From the NCBI GenBank assembly GCA_016186635.1, contig JACPLI010000023.1:1-33896 (forward strand): DNA of 33,896 nucleotides, read 5' to 3'. Shown piece after piece: positions 13,586 to 20,683 of the stretch; the first letter of the stretch is position 1; each line of letters starts with the position of its first letter. The DNA is from Candidatus Liptonbacteria bacterium. GTDB lineage: Bacteria; Patescibacteriota; Minisyncoccia; UBA6257; 2-01-FULL-56-20. The notes beneath the pieces are model-generated. The model was given only the letters and a program-made list of their open reading frames with translations, had not been told where the DNA came from and ran no database searches. The translations under genes and the position numbers were made by a program.

Positions 13586-14464
13586 TTACGTTCTCATTAC
13601 TGCTGCCCTTAGTTTCGCCGAACGGCTCCGGGGATTTGCCGCAATTTCCCCTGCGGAGGCGGTCACCGGCTTTTTGGTAACGATTTCAAGAATTCCCTTC
13701 TGCGCCATGTCACGGAATGCGTGCTTTACAATTCGGTCTTCGAGCGAATGAAACGTGAGAATCACTGCGCGCCCCCCTGATGCGAGAATTTCCGGCAGTC
13801 CGGCGAGCACCAGCTTCACGTTGCCCAATTCGTCGTTCGCATATATCCGCAATGCCTGGAACGTGCGCGTAGCGGGATGAATCCTTCCCCGCTCATATCC
13901 TTTCGGCACCGCATCGGGCACTATCTGCGCGAGCTCTCCGGTTGTCCCGATGGGATGTTTTTTTAATCGTTCCTTAATCGCTTTCGCAATCCTCGGCGCA
14001 TATCGCTCCTCGCCATACTCGCGGAGAATCTTCACGAGTTCTTCTTCGCTCAATTCCCGCAGGAGTTTTGAAACCGGCGTTGCCGCGCCGTCATAGGTCA
14101 TCGTGAGGGGCTGGTTTTTCTCAAAGCTGAATCCCCTTTTCGATTCGAGCTGTTCCGAGGAAAACCCGAGGTCAAGGAGCAATCCGTCAGCTCTCGGCAA
14201 CTTTCGCTCCGCAAGAATCGCTGGAAGTTCGGCGTAGTTGCCGTGAACGAGCTGCACACTCGAGGAATTTGGAATATGGAATGTGGAATTTTGAATCAGA
14301 CGCTCATCCCAATCAATCCCTAACAATCTTCCATTTGGCTTGATTCGCTCGAAGATAGCTCGCGCATGTCCCCCGCCGTCCACCGTCCCGTCAATTACGA
14401 ACTTCCCCGGCGCAAGTGCCAGATAGTGCAAGACCTCTTCTAAAAGAACGGGGATGTGATTCAT
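13586..14464 (-). CDS. rsmH: 16S rRNA (cytosine1402-N4)-methyltransferase RsmH
   Basis: RsmH methylates C1402 in the decoding centre. It begins MNHIPVLLEEVLHYL, with SAM-binding VIDGTVDGGGHARAI (about 23-37), GLLLDLGFSSEQLESKRGFSF (94-114) and the C-terminal VILTFHSLEDRIVKHAFR. At 292 residues it is standard. A word repeat (14264-14296) is read in frame as IQNSTFHIPNSSS, replacing the helix between LGIDWDE and VQLVHGNY. It follows mraZ by 74 bases, the usual dcw order. Confidence 0.95.
   Translation of the reverse strand: MNHIPVLLEEVLHYLALAPGKFVIDGTVDGGGHARAIFERIKPNGRLLGIDWDERLIQNSTFHIPNSSSVQLVHGNYAELPAILAERKLPRADGLLLDLGFSSEQLESKRGFSFEKNQPLTMTYDGAATPVSKLLRELSEEELVKILREYGEERYAPRIAKAIKERLKKHPIGTTGELAQIVPDAVPKGYERGRIHPATRTFQALRIYANDELGNVKLVLAGLPEILASGGRAVILTFHSLEDRIVKHAFRDMAQKGILEIVTKKPVTASAGEIAANPRSRSAKLRAAVMRT
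14264..14296 (-). repeat. In-frame GGAATATGGAAT word repeat in rsmH
   Basis: GGAATTTGGAATATGGAATG then TGGAATTTTGAAT encodes IQNSTFHIPNSSS on the minus strand. It is nearly the same word as in tpiA at 7775-7812, read in a similar frame (NSIFHI and NSTFHI). Confidence 0.65.
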
Positions 14465-14538
14465 GACTTATGACCGATGACTTATGACTAATAACCTTGC
14501 ATGCCCGTCATAAGTTATTAGTCATTAGTCATCTGTCG
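14465..14538. repeat. TTATGACTAATAAC inverted word repeat between mraZ and rsmH
   Basis: CTTATGACTAATAAC and GTTATTAGTCATTAG are near-perfect inverted copies around CTTGCATGCCC. The rest is made of ATGACTTATGACC-like words. The outer arm abuts the rsmH start. Confidence 0.55.
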
Positions 14539-14970
14539 TTATATTCCAAGCTCTCCCAGCTTCTCCGCAATCTCTTCCGACGCCCCCTCCGTCTTCCGCT
14601 TGTATTCAGCCCATCGGGAGCTATCCCAAATTTCTGCTCTGCTTGCGAGCCCCGCGAACGTTACCTCCTTCGCAAGCCCCGCGTACTTCCGCAAATAGTC
14701 CGGAATCAAGATGCGGCCCTGGTTGTCGAGCGAGACCTCCATCGCCCCCGCGAGCATCAAACGCACAAATGCCCGCGAGTTCGCCTGGGCGAGCGGAAGG
14801 GCAACGAGTTTTGCCGCAAGCGCTTCCCACTCTTTCTTCGCAAACAAAAACAAACAATTGTCCAAACCTCTCGTAATGATGGCATCGGCGCCCAAGGTGT
14901 CCTTAAACTTCGCCGGTATTGCCACCCGACCTTTGGTGTCTAATGTGTGGTTGTATTCGCCGAGTAACAT
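14539..14970 (-). CDS. mraZ: Division/cell-wall cluster regulator MraZ
   Basis: MraZ is a DNA-binding repressor of the dcw cluster. The 143-residue protein starts MLLGEYNHTLDTKGRVAIPA, the first SpoVT-AbrB-like repeat, and has the second repeat at VSLDNQGRILIPDYLRKYAG. I place the start at ATG 14968-14970 because MLLGEYNH matches the family start. A GTG-initiated extension to 15015 is possible but is made of repeat words. It heads the cluster, and GTGG repeats lie at its promoter. Confidence 0.93.
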   Translation of the reverse strand: MLLGEYNHTLDTKGRVAIPAKFKDTLGADAIITRGLDNCLFLFAKKEWEALAAKLVALPLAQANSRAFVRLMLAGAMEVSLDNQGRILIPDYLRKYAGLAKEVTFAGLASRAEIWDSSRWAEYKRKTEGASEEIAEKLGELGI

Positions 14971-15077
14971 AGTGATGAGCGTTAAGTGAGAAGTAATAAG
15001 CGAAAATGCACGCACCCCCTAGAAACCGAACGCACTGGAACTTGATGAACTCCTTTCATGCTGACGCACGCTTGGCT

Positions 15078-15159
15078 GTTCTCGAGGGGCTTCTCGCAGT
15101 GCGACGGCACGAGAGTGAGCGCTGCGGCAGCCCGCCGCAGATAGCGTCCCCGAGAGAAC
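15078..15159. ncRNA. Potential three-way-junction structure upstream of mraZ
   Basis: GTTCTC-GA-GGGG (15078-15089) pairs with CCCC-GA-GAGAAC (15148-15159), leaving tandem G-A oppositions. Inside are two hairpins: CTC..GTGC/GCAC..GAG (15093-15113) and CTGCGGC/GCCGCAG (15122-15140). No open frame crosses it. It would lie in the mraZ leader on the minus strand, but the tandem G-A would favour an RNA read from the plus strand. No known class is recognised. Confidence 0.4.
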
Positions 15160-15208
15160 TGCCATCGTGCGCACCGGAGTTATCAAGTTCTCCCCAGAAG
15201 TGAGGACT

Positions 15209-15237
15209 TATCCACACCTTTATCCACTTTCTCCCAC
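15209..15237 (-). promoter_or_regulatory. GTGG repeats: possible MraZ boxes, with a DnaA-box-like word
   Basis: On the minus strand, three GTGG words (15237-15233 GTGGG, 15227-15224, 15215-15212) are spaced about 10 and 12 bases apart, just after the -10 of the mraZ promoter. This resembles known MraZ operators (repeated TGGG or GTGG units). The plus strand also reads TTATCCACA (15209-15217), a consensus DnaA box; a single box is weak evidence for that role. Confidence 0.5.
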
Positions 15238-15246
15238 TTTGGTATT

Positions 15247-15274
15247 ACTCTACACCACTATTCTGCACTGTCAA
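15247..15274 (-). promoter_or_regulatory. Promoter for the mraZ cluster
   Basis: On the minus strand, TTGACA (15269-15274) and TAGAGT (15247-15252) are 16 bases apart, placing transcription start near 15240 at the GTGG repeats. The rest of 15275-15385 holds no gene I can support. Confidence 0.6.
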
Positions 15275-15385
15275 AGTGAAGATTTTCTGAACTTAAAACA
15301 AAAATAACCCTTGTTTTGCAAGGTTTCCTACCGAAAAACCTAGAAACTATCCACAATTTACGCCCACAGGCTCATTCCCCACCTT

Positions 15386-15763
15386 CTAAAGTCCACTCGC
15401 GCCATTTTTCCATGCCAAGAATCCCCATAACTCAAGAGCGGCCCAACTTACCAACAACGCAGAGACAAACATATGAGAATAAGTTTCGCTGGTCGGCTTG
15501 ATGAGATAAAAAAGGAAGTATCCTACAATCCCCAGAATGACGTCTGCAAATTTGTTGAATGATGTTTCTTGTATCCCTTTAAAAATTTCATAAACTTCCC
15601 ACCCGAGCATGGCAAGAGTTGAAAGTGACAGTCCAACCCAAAAATCAAGCCGAAGAAAAATTATTACCCCCCCGCAAAGCATACCTGCGAGAAAGTGGTT
15701 GATGTGCCAAAAATCAAAATAGTCACTATCTGCCCAGATTTTTATAAACCATTTTCCGCTCAT
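15386..15763 (-). CDS. Small integral membrane protein, unknown function
   Basis: This 125-residue protein has about four membrane segments and conserved-looking polar positions within or next to them: WHINHFLAGM, WEVYEIFKG and NKFADVILGIVGY. The pattern of a histidine, a glutamate and an aspartate in membrane helices suggests an enzyme-like or metal-binding membrane family, but I cannot name it. It lies upstream of mraZ on the same strand, separated by 400 bases including a promoter. Confidence 0.7.
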   Translation of the reverse strand: MSGKWFIKIWADSDYFDFWHINHFLAGMLCGGVIIFLRLDFWVGLSLSTLAMLGWEVYEIFKGIQETSFNKFADVILGIVGYFLFYLIKPTSETYSHMFVSALLVSWAALELWGFLAWKNGASGL

Positions 15764-15767
15764 CGGA

Positions 15768-15830
15768 TTATGCCTTTCCCAAAAACACTTTCTCCAATAT
15801 CCCGCTCTCCACTATTTTTTATTTCCCTTT
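15768..15830 (-). pseudogene. Remnant copy of the livF 3' end
   Basis: The minus strand reads KIVESGILEKVFLGKA then a stop at 15768-15770, next to an in-frame stop upstream. The intact livF ends KVVESGILEKVFLGAA at 16659. The DNA is near-identical over about 38 bases (15775-15812 against 16668-16703). The HEPN/MNT pair lies between the two copies. Confidence 0.75.
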
Positions 15831-15890
15831 CACTCCAGACGGCAAAGTTCCTCCAATCTTTCGTCCTTCGTGGCACCCTTTTACTTCTAC

Positions 15891-16289
15891 TTACCCTTCC
15901 TTCACCTTCCCGGAAAGCTTCCCCATCGCCGCGAGAATCGCCTCAAGGTTCTTATACACCTCGTCCGCTACTTCTTCATAATAGACGTGGCTCGTGAGAT
16001 TGCGCCACTTCGCCATCTTCGCCCACAACTCGCTCTCATCAACGAGATGCTGACCGAATGCTTCCTCAAGACACGTTCGAGGGGATGTGCAAGTAATATC
16101 GTGCTTTTGGAGTAACGTCTCCTTGAGCAGCTTCCACGAAAGATCAAAGCAATACTCAAACCTTTGGATGCAGGCGTCTCGGGCAATGGTGAATTCCGCG
16201 CCCTTTTTTGAGCGCGAGAAATTCCACGCCTCTTTGAGCGTGGCGAAGGCCTTCTCAAACTGTGCCGATTGTGCGCCGTTCTTCGTCAT
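15891..16289 (-). CDS. HEPN-domain protein, HI0074-like (partner of MNT)
   Basis: The 132-residue all-helical protein resembles nucleotidyltransferase-substrate-binding (HI0074) and HepT-like proteins. It has RFEYCFDLSWKLLKETL in the middle and RNLTSHVYYEEVADEV near the end, where RNLTSH fits the R-x4-6-H HEPN catalytic motif. In related toxin-antitoxin pairs the HEPN partner is an RNase toxin silenced by AMP transfer from the MNT protein. It starts 9 bases after the MNT gene. The cassette is flanked by livF and a livF remnant. Confidence 0.82.
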   Translation of the reverse strand: MTKNGAQSAQFEKAFATLKEAWNFSRSKKGAEFTIARDACIQRFEYCFDLSWKLLKETLLQKHDITCTSPRTCLEEAFGQHLVDESELWAKMAKWRNLTSHVYYEEVADEVYKNLEAILAAMGKLSGKVKEG

Positions 16290-16298
16290 ACTCCTATC

Positions 16299-16622
16299 TT
16301 ACCGTATTTCTTCGCTATGCTGAAGAGCCACGTCCCGGAAATCCTGATACGTTTGGCGAAAATCAATCACGTCAATTTTGAGGAGTGTGTTGATGCGCCG
16401 CATCTCTTCCCGTACCTCATCAAGTTCTTCGAGTGTAAGTTTGCGCGAACCCATGATGCCGACATCAATATCCGAGCGCTCCCTGTTTTTTCCCTCAACC
16501 CGCGAACCAAAGAAAAAACAGCGGAAGTCGGTTCCGTTAAAACGCTGTTTGAGGAGGCGCGCAATCTCCGCCTTGACCACCGCAAGATGCACGTCGGCCT
16601 CCGATTTACTCTGCTCCGCCAT
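16299..16622 (-). CDS. MNT-type minimal nucleotidyltransferase (antitoxin-like)
   Basis: The protein of about 107 residues carries the minimal nucleotidyltransferase motif FFFGSRVEGKNRERSDIDVG, with GS followed by the metal-binding SDIDV aspartates. It pairs with the HEPN gene downstream, the MntA-HepT order. I choose ATG 16620-16622 (MAEQSKSEAD); an upstream ATG at 16658 would extend into the livF stop. It begins 36 bases after livF on the same strand, so it may be co-transcribed with the liv genes. Confidence 0.82.
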   Translation of the reverse strand: MAEQSKSEADVHLAVVKAEIARLLKQRFNGTDFRCFFFGSRVEGKNRERSDIDVGIMGSRKLTLEELDEVREEMRRINTLLKIDVIDFRQTYQDFRDVALQHSEEIR

Positions 16623-16658
16623 GCGGACATCATGCCACACAAAGCACCCATGCGCCAC

Positions 16659-17378
16659 CTACGCCGCTCCCAAAAACACTTTCTCCAAAATCCCGCTCTC
16701 CACAACTTTTTTTGATTCCCCCTCGGCAACCACTTTACCCTTGTCGAGCACGTAGGCGCGGCGTGCGATCGAGAGAAGCGAAACCAAGTTATGTTCAACT
16801 ACCATGATTGCGGTTTTGTGCCGCTCGCTGATTTCCTTAATTTTTATAAATACTTCCTTCACAATTTTCGGCGCGGGTCCGAGAGAAGGTTCATCGAGGA
16901 GGAGCACTTTCGGTTCGGTAATCATGCCGCGCGCAATCGCGAGCATTTGTTGTTCTCCGCCAGAGAGCGTCGCGGCGTTCAACGCTCGCTTATGTTTGAG
17001 TACAGGGAAAAAATCGAACACCTCCGCGATGCGCCGTTTCCGCTCGGCTTTGTCTTTCACAAGAAAACCGCCTACTTCCAAATTCTCCTCAACGCTTAAT
17101 CCCGCAAACACCCGCCGCCCCTGCGGCACGAAAGAAATCCCGCGCGCGACAATCTCATGCGGCACCGGCAGAATGGGTGCGCCATGCCACCTCACTTCGC
17201 CGCGCTCCAATGGCGCAAGCCCGAATATCGCTTTGAGCACGGTGGACTTCCCCGCCCCGTTTGGGCCCATAAGCGCCACCACTTCTCCCTCGTCGAGCGC
17301 CACGCTCGCGCCATCGAGGGCTTTGACGCCGCCGTAGTGGACATGCACATCATAAACTTCAAGAAGGATATCTTTCAT
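16659..17378 (-). CDS. livF: Branched-chain amino-acid ABC transporter, ATPase LivF
   Basis: This ABC ATPase has Walker A GPNGAGKST, signature LSGGEQQM, Walker B VLLLDEP and the H-loop in VVEHN. The GISFVPQGRRVFAGLSVEENL segment is typical of LivF. The listed start is ATG 17376-17378 (MKDILLEV); the TTG further upstream is unlikely. AT-rich words lie directly upstream. It works with LivG, LivM, LivH and LivK as an importer at the cell membrane. Confidence 0.93.
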   Translation of the reverse strand: MKDILLEVYDVHVHYGGVKALDGASVALDEGEVVALMGPNGAGKSTVLKAIFGLAPLERGEVRWHGAPILPVPHEIVARGISFVPQGRRVFAGLSVEENLEVGGFLVKDKAERKRRIAEVFDFFPVLKHKRALNAATLSGGEQQMLAIARGMITEPKVLLLDEPSLGPAPKIVKEVFIKIKEISERHKTAIMVVEHNLVSLLSIARRAYVLDKGKVVAEGESKKVVESGILEKVFLGAA

Positions 17379-17469
17379 AATTTTCAATTACCAATTATCA
17401 ATTTTCGAATCAATGCTTCAATTTTTAAATTGGAAATTCATTGAAAATTGAGAATTGAAAATTCGATAA
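17379..17469. repeat. TTGAAAATTG-type words between livG and livF
   Basis: The gap is built from TTTTCAATTACCAATTATCA, CAATTTTTAAATTGGAAATT and CATTGAAAATTGAGAATTGA. Related words fill the gaps at 18202, 19168 and 19582. They form weak imperfect hairpins and no clear promoter. Confidence 0.6.
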
Positions 17470-18201
17470 TTACTCCCCTAAATACGCTTCTATGACTTCT
17501 TTCCTCGCCAACACCTCCTCCGGTTTTCCTTCGGCAAGCAACTTGCCTGAGTCGAGCACAAACACGTAATCGGTGAGCCGGCGGATGAGCCCCATGTCGT
17601 GCTCCACCAGAATAATCGTTTTCCCCGCGGCTTTGAGCGCGCGGAATACTTCCGCCACCGTTTCCACCATTGCGGGGAAAAGTCCCGCGAATGGCTCATC
17701 GAACAAGAATATCTCCGCATTCATCGCATACGCCCTTCCGATCTCCAAAAGTTTCCGCTGGCCGTAGGAAAGATTTACGGCAAGCTCATCTCGCTTTTCC
17801 CAAAGCCCCACGAGACGGAGCACTTCTTCTGCTTTCTTCAGATGAAACTCGCCGTGCCGCTCGATGAGCGCGCCGAACACCCCGCGCTCGGTGAGTACGA
17901 AAAGAATGTTGTCGAGAACGGGCATCTGCTCAAATAATCGCACGTTCTGGAACGTCCTCGTGATGCCGTACTCGGGCACCTCGTGCGGCACGATGCGCGT
18001 GAGCGCCGCGCCGCTCACCACCACCGCGCCGCCATCTATGGGAAGCAAACCGCTTACCACGTTGATGAGCGTGGTTTTCCCGGACCCGTTCGGGCCCACG
18101 AGGGCAGTGATGCTCCCCCTCTCTATTTTGAGCGAAAGATTGTCCACCGCGCACACTCCCCCGAAGTGCTTTGCAAGATTTTTGATTTCGAGTGCAAGCA
18201 T
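17470..18201 (-). CDS. livG: Branched-chain amino-acid ABC transporter, ATPase LivG
   Basis: Walker A GPNGSGKTT, signature LSYGQRKLLEIGRA, Walker B IFLFDEPFAGL and H-loop LVEHDMGLIRRL identify a LivG-type ATPase; the LSYGQ signature and EYGITRTFQNVRLF are characteristic. I choose ATG 18199-18201 (MLALEIKNLAKHF) over an upstream TTG. About 243 residues, normal length. Part of the livK-H-M-G-F array on one strand. Confidence 0.93.
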   Translation of the reverse strand: MLALEIKNLAKHFGGVCAVDNLSLKIERGSITALVGPNGSGKTTLINVVSGLLPIDGGAVVVSGAALTRIVPHEVPEYGITRTFQNVRLFEQMPVLDNILFVLTERGVFGALIERHGEFHLKKAEEVLRLVGLWEKRDELAVNLSYGQRKLLEIGRAYAMNAEIFLFDEPFAGLFPAMVETVAEVFRALKAAGKTIILVEHDMGLIRRLTDYVFVLDSGKLLAEGKPEEVLARKEVIEAYLGE

Positions 18202-18300
18202 GAGAATTTTCAAGTATCAATTTTCAATTATCAATAAATTTCCAATCTTAAAATCCTCAAATGGAGCATTGTTTGAAAATTGAACATTGTAAATTGAAAA
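18202..18300. repeat. TTGAAAATTG-type words between livM and livG
   Basis: Words such as CAAGTATCAATTTTCAATTA and GAAAATTGAACATTGTAAAT fill the gap and reach the livM stop. Confidence 0.55.
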
Positions 18301-19167
18301 TTAAAACCGGTATTCCCCAATAAGTCCCTGCGGCCGATAGAGCATAAACAGTACCAGCACCAACCCGTATACAAGCTGCTGCATATTCGCCGCAATGTCC
18401 GCCGAAAAGCCCGCGAACCGAAGCGCCTCCGGTATGAGCACAAGCGCAAAAGCGCCGAGGAGCGAGCCGCGGATATTTGCAAAGCCGCCGAAAATCACAA
18501 TCGCGAGGATGAGTACCGACTCCATCACGCTGAATGTCGTTGGCTCTATAAACGTGATATACGACGCAAAGAGCGCGCCTGCAATCCCCGCCATTGCCGT
18601 GGCGATGCCAGAAACCGCTACTTTGAAGAAAAGCGTGTGGTAGCCAAACACGCGCGCCGCCTCCTCGTCCTCGCGGACTGCCTTAATGACTCTGCCGAAA
18701 GAAGACCTCACCACCCACCGAGAAATAGCGTACACGCATACAAGGAATATAAGCGAGAGTATGAGAAACGGCACGTTCGACCCAAAAGAAAATCCCCCCA
18801 GCGATGGTTTCGGTATGCCGGGAATGCCGAGAGGACCGTTTGTGAGTGATTCCCAGTTTATAAGAATACTCACGACGATAAAGTTCCACGCGACGCTTCC
18901 CATTACGTAGTAGTCGCCGCCGAGGCGCGCAAAGAGCCACCCTATCGCGCACCCAATCACCCCAGAGATAACCGCTCCGAGAATTGCGGCGAGGAAAAAG
19001 TTGAGCCCGAGCTTCGTCATCAAGAGCGCGGTTGCATAGGCGCCCACGCCGAAGAACGCCGCGTGCATCACGGAGATAAGCCCCGTGTAGCCGATAAGCA
19101 GATTCAAACTCACGCCCAAGATAGCGTAGATGGAAAACAAGGTGGAGAGATGGATAAGATAGGACAT
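18301..19167 (-). CDS. livM: Branched-chain amino-acid ABC transporter permease LivM
   Basis: The 288-residue permease has about eight membrane segments and the family pattern SLNLLIGYTGLISVMHAAFFGVGAY, then YYVMGSVAWNFIVVSIL, GRVIKAVREDEEAARVFGY (the ATPase coupling loop) and FGGFANIRGSLLGAF. The end ...LYRPQGLIGE is typical. It pairs with LivH; the two genes are separated here by a four-helix-bundle gene. Confidence 0.93.
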   Translation of the reverse strand: MSYLIHLSTLFSIYAILGVSLNLLIGYTGLISVMHAAFFGVGAYATALLMTKLGLNFFLAAILGAVISGVIGCAIGWLFARLGGDYYVMGSVAWNFIVVSILINWESLTNGPLGIPGIPKPSLGGFSFGSNVPFLILSLIFLVCVYAISRWVVRSSFGRVIKAVREDEEAARVFGYHTLFFKVAVSGIATAMAGIAGALFASYITFIEPTTFSVMESVLILAIVIFGGFANIRGSLLGAFALVLIPEALRFAGFSADIAANMQQLVYGLVLVLFMLYRPQGLIGEYRF

Positions 19168-19208
19168 TTACACTAATTTTCAATTACCAATTATCAATTT
19201 TCAATCAA
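19168..19208. repeat. TTGAAAATTG-type words around the four-helix-bundle gene 3' end
   Basis: CAATTTTCAATTACCAATTA and TCAATCAATCG occupy the gap and extend into the last codons (NQLNNSPID) of the four-helix-bundle gene. Confidence 0.55.
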
Positions 19209-19581
19209 TCGGCGAATTATTCAATTGATTACTTCGGGCACTCCGGACAATCTTTGCAAAGATAAGAAGTAACTCGTGCGCTTCTTTTGAGAACTTCAAG
19301 ATTTCTGCTTTCCGCTCCGGATGTGCGCGCGCAAGAAGGCGTAACCAATGCCTTGCTTCCCTTACCTCTTTTTTGCAGATGCTTATCTTGTGAATGAAAT
19401 CCTTTCTACTTTCCGCCTCAACTGCCTCGCAATAATTTGCACCAGTTGAACCGACCGCACCTATAAGCTGATCAAGAATACGCGCATTTACTGGATCAAT
19501 CTTCAACGAACGGGCAAAAACAACAACCTCTTCACCAAACTTGGCTGTTCGTTCCTCTAAATCGTAGTTGAATTGTGTCAT
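19201..19581 (-). CDS. Four-helix-bundle protein (S23/IVP family)
   Basis: This 126-residue helical protein matches the 23S-rRNA intervening-sequence-protein fold: FARSLKIDPVNARILDQLIGAVGSTGANYCEAVEAESRKDFIHKI without its middle, then CKKEVREARHWLRLLARA. The family function is unknown; members occur in rRNA introns and as stand-alone genes. Its place between livM and livH, with repeat words on both sides and a repeat-encoded C-terminus, suggests an insertion into the transporter operon. Confidence 0.8.
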   Translation of the reverse strand: MTQFNYDLEERTAKFGEEVVVFARSLKIDPVNARILDQLIGAVGSTGANYCEAVEAESRKDFIHKISICKKEVREARHWLRLLARAHPERKAEILKFSKEAHELLLIFAKIVRSARSNQLNNSPID

Positions 19582-19647
19582 TTAAAACTTTATTGAAAAT
19601 TGAACATTGGCATCTTCGTTGAAAATTGGAAATTGAACATTGAAAAT
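19582..19647. repeat. TTGAAAATTG-type words upstream of the four-helix-bundle gene
   Basis: ATTGAAAATTGAACATTGGC and GAAAATTGGAAATTGAACAT make up the gap between the livH stop and the four-helix-bundle start. Confidence 0.55.
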
Positions 19648-20514
19648 TTACTTCCTCCCCATAATCCCTTGCGGCCTGAAAATAAGGAAAAGAGTGAGCA
19701 ATCCGAACGCAATCGCTCCCTTCCACTGGCTTGGGATAAACCAGATGCCGAAGTTCTCGGCGAACCCCAGAAGGAGTGCCCCAATGACGCCGCCCGCCAT
19801 GTTCCCGATGCCGCCCACAATCGAGGGAATCACTCCTTCCACTATGATGAAAAGCCCCATCGTCGGCTGGATGCCGGTATCGAGCCCAATCATAATCCCC
19901 GCAAGCCCTGCAACCGCAGAACCGATAAAGAAAACAATACGCACGATGCGGTCGGTGTTCACCCCGAGCATCTTTGCCACTTCCTCGTCGTCGGAGATTG
20001 CACGCACCACCTTACCGAACGTCGTGAAGCGGAGAAATAAGAAAAAGCCGACGCTTGCGAGCGCCGCAAGCCCCATGGTGGCAAGCTGTACGCTCGTAAT
20101 CAATGCGCCGCCGACCGATACCGTGTCCGCCGCCTCCGCGGGAAGAAGCGCCAAAAACTGCGCGCCGAAGAGAATTGCGAGAAACGCTTGGAGCACCGTG
20201 AACGCCCCGAGCGAGGCGGTAAAGACCACCGGCGGGCGCGCTTTCCTCCGCCGAAGAGGAGCGAAGATGAGCCAGTCAAGGACCGCGCCGAGTACTCCTG
20301 CTCCAAGAACGCCCGCGAACACGGCGGGAATCATCCCCCATCCCCATGTCTGCGTGAGAAAGAAAACGATATACCCGCCGCTCGCCGCCACCGCCCCGTG
20401 CGCCATATTGATGAGCTTCGTCGCGCCATAGATAAGGTTGAACCCAAGCGTGATAAGCGTGTAGAGCGCTCCCGCAATCACGCTGTTTGCGAGGAGCTGG
20501 GCGAAAATATCCAT
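19648..20514 (-). CDS. livH: Branched-chain amino-acid ABC transporter permease LivH
   Basis: This 288-residue permease reads ANSVIAGALYTLITLGFNLIYGATKLINMAHGA at its start (pattern seen without interruption), RAISDDEEVAKMLGVNTDRIV as coupling loop and GVIPSIVGGIGNMAGGVIGA near the end. It is the LivM partner and lies downstream of livK after a terminator hairpin that may lower its expression relative to the binding protein. Confidence 0.93.
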   Translation of the reverse strand: MDIFAQLLANSVIAGALYTLITLGFNLIYGATKLINMAHGAVAASGGYIVFFLTQTWGWGMIPAVFAGVLGAGVLGAVLDWLIFAPLRRRKARPPVVFTASLGAFTVLQAFLAILFGAQFLALLPAEAADTVSVGGALITSVQLATMGLAALASVGFFLFLRFTTFGKVVRAISDDEEVAKMLGVNTDRIVRIVFFIGSAVAGLAGIMIGLDTGIQPTMGLFIIVEGVIPSIVGGIGNMAGGVIGALLLGFAENFGIWFIPSQWKGAIAFGLLTLFLIFRPQGIMGRK

Positions 20515-20683
20515 GAATAGTTTTAAGCTTTAAGTGGTAAGCGATAAGTAGGGAACACGGAGCAGCCGGAAACAAACAGGATTTAGTAATTGTAGCGAGT
20601 TTCACATCAAAAATACAAAAGCCCCGCAGAATGGGGCTTTTGCCACTTATCACTTATCGCTTCGCACTCAAGCACTATTCCTG
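20515..20683. repeat. AAGTGATAAGTGG words and spacer between livK and livH
   Basis: TTAAGCTTTAAGTGGTAAGC and GCCACTTATCACTTATCGCT are inverted-word relatives on each side of the terminator at 20617-20641. Confidence 0.4.
20617..20641 (-). terminator. Intrinsic terminator after livK
   Basis: The arms AAAAGCCCC/GGGGCTTTT surround a 7-base loop. On the minus strand a TTTTGTATTTTT tract follows. It separates livK from livHMGF, consistent with higher expression of the binding protein. Confidence 0.8.

Noticed and set aside
14971-15015. GTG start extending MraZ by 15 residues
   Set aside because: The extension is repeat-like DNA, and the family begins at the MLLGEYNH-like sequence.
15205-15360. 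Chromosome origin based on TTATCCACA
   Set aside because: Only one perfect DnaA-box word, with at best two weak ones; no dnaA or dnaN nearby, and the words are better explained as MraZ boxes.
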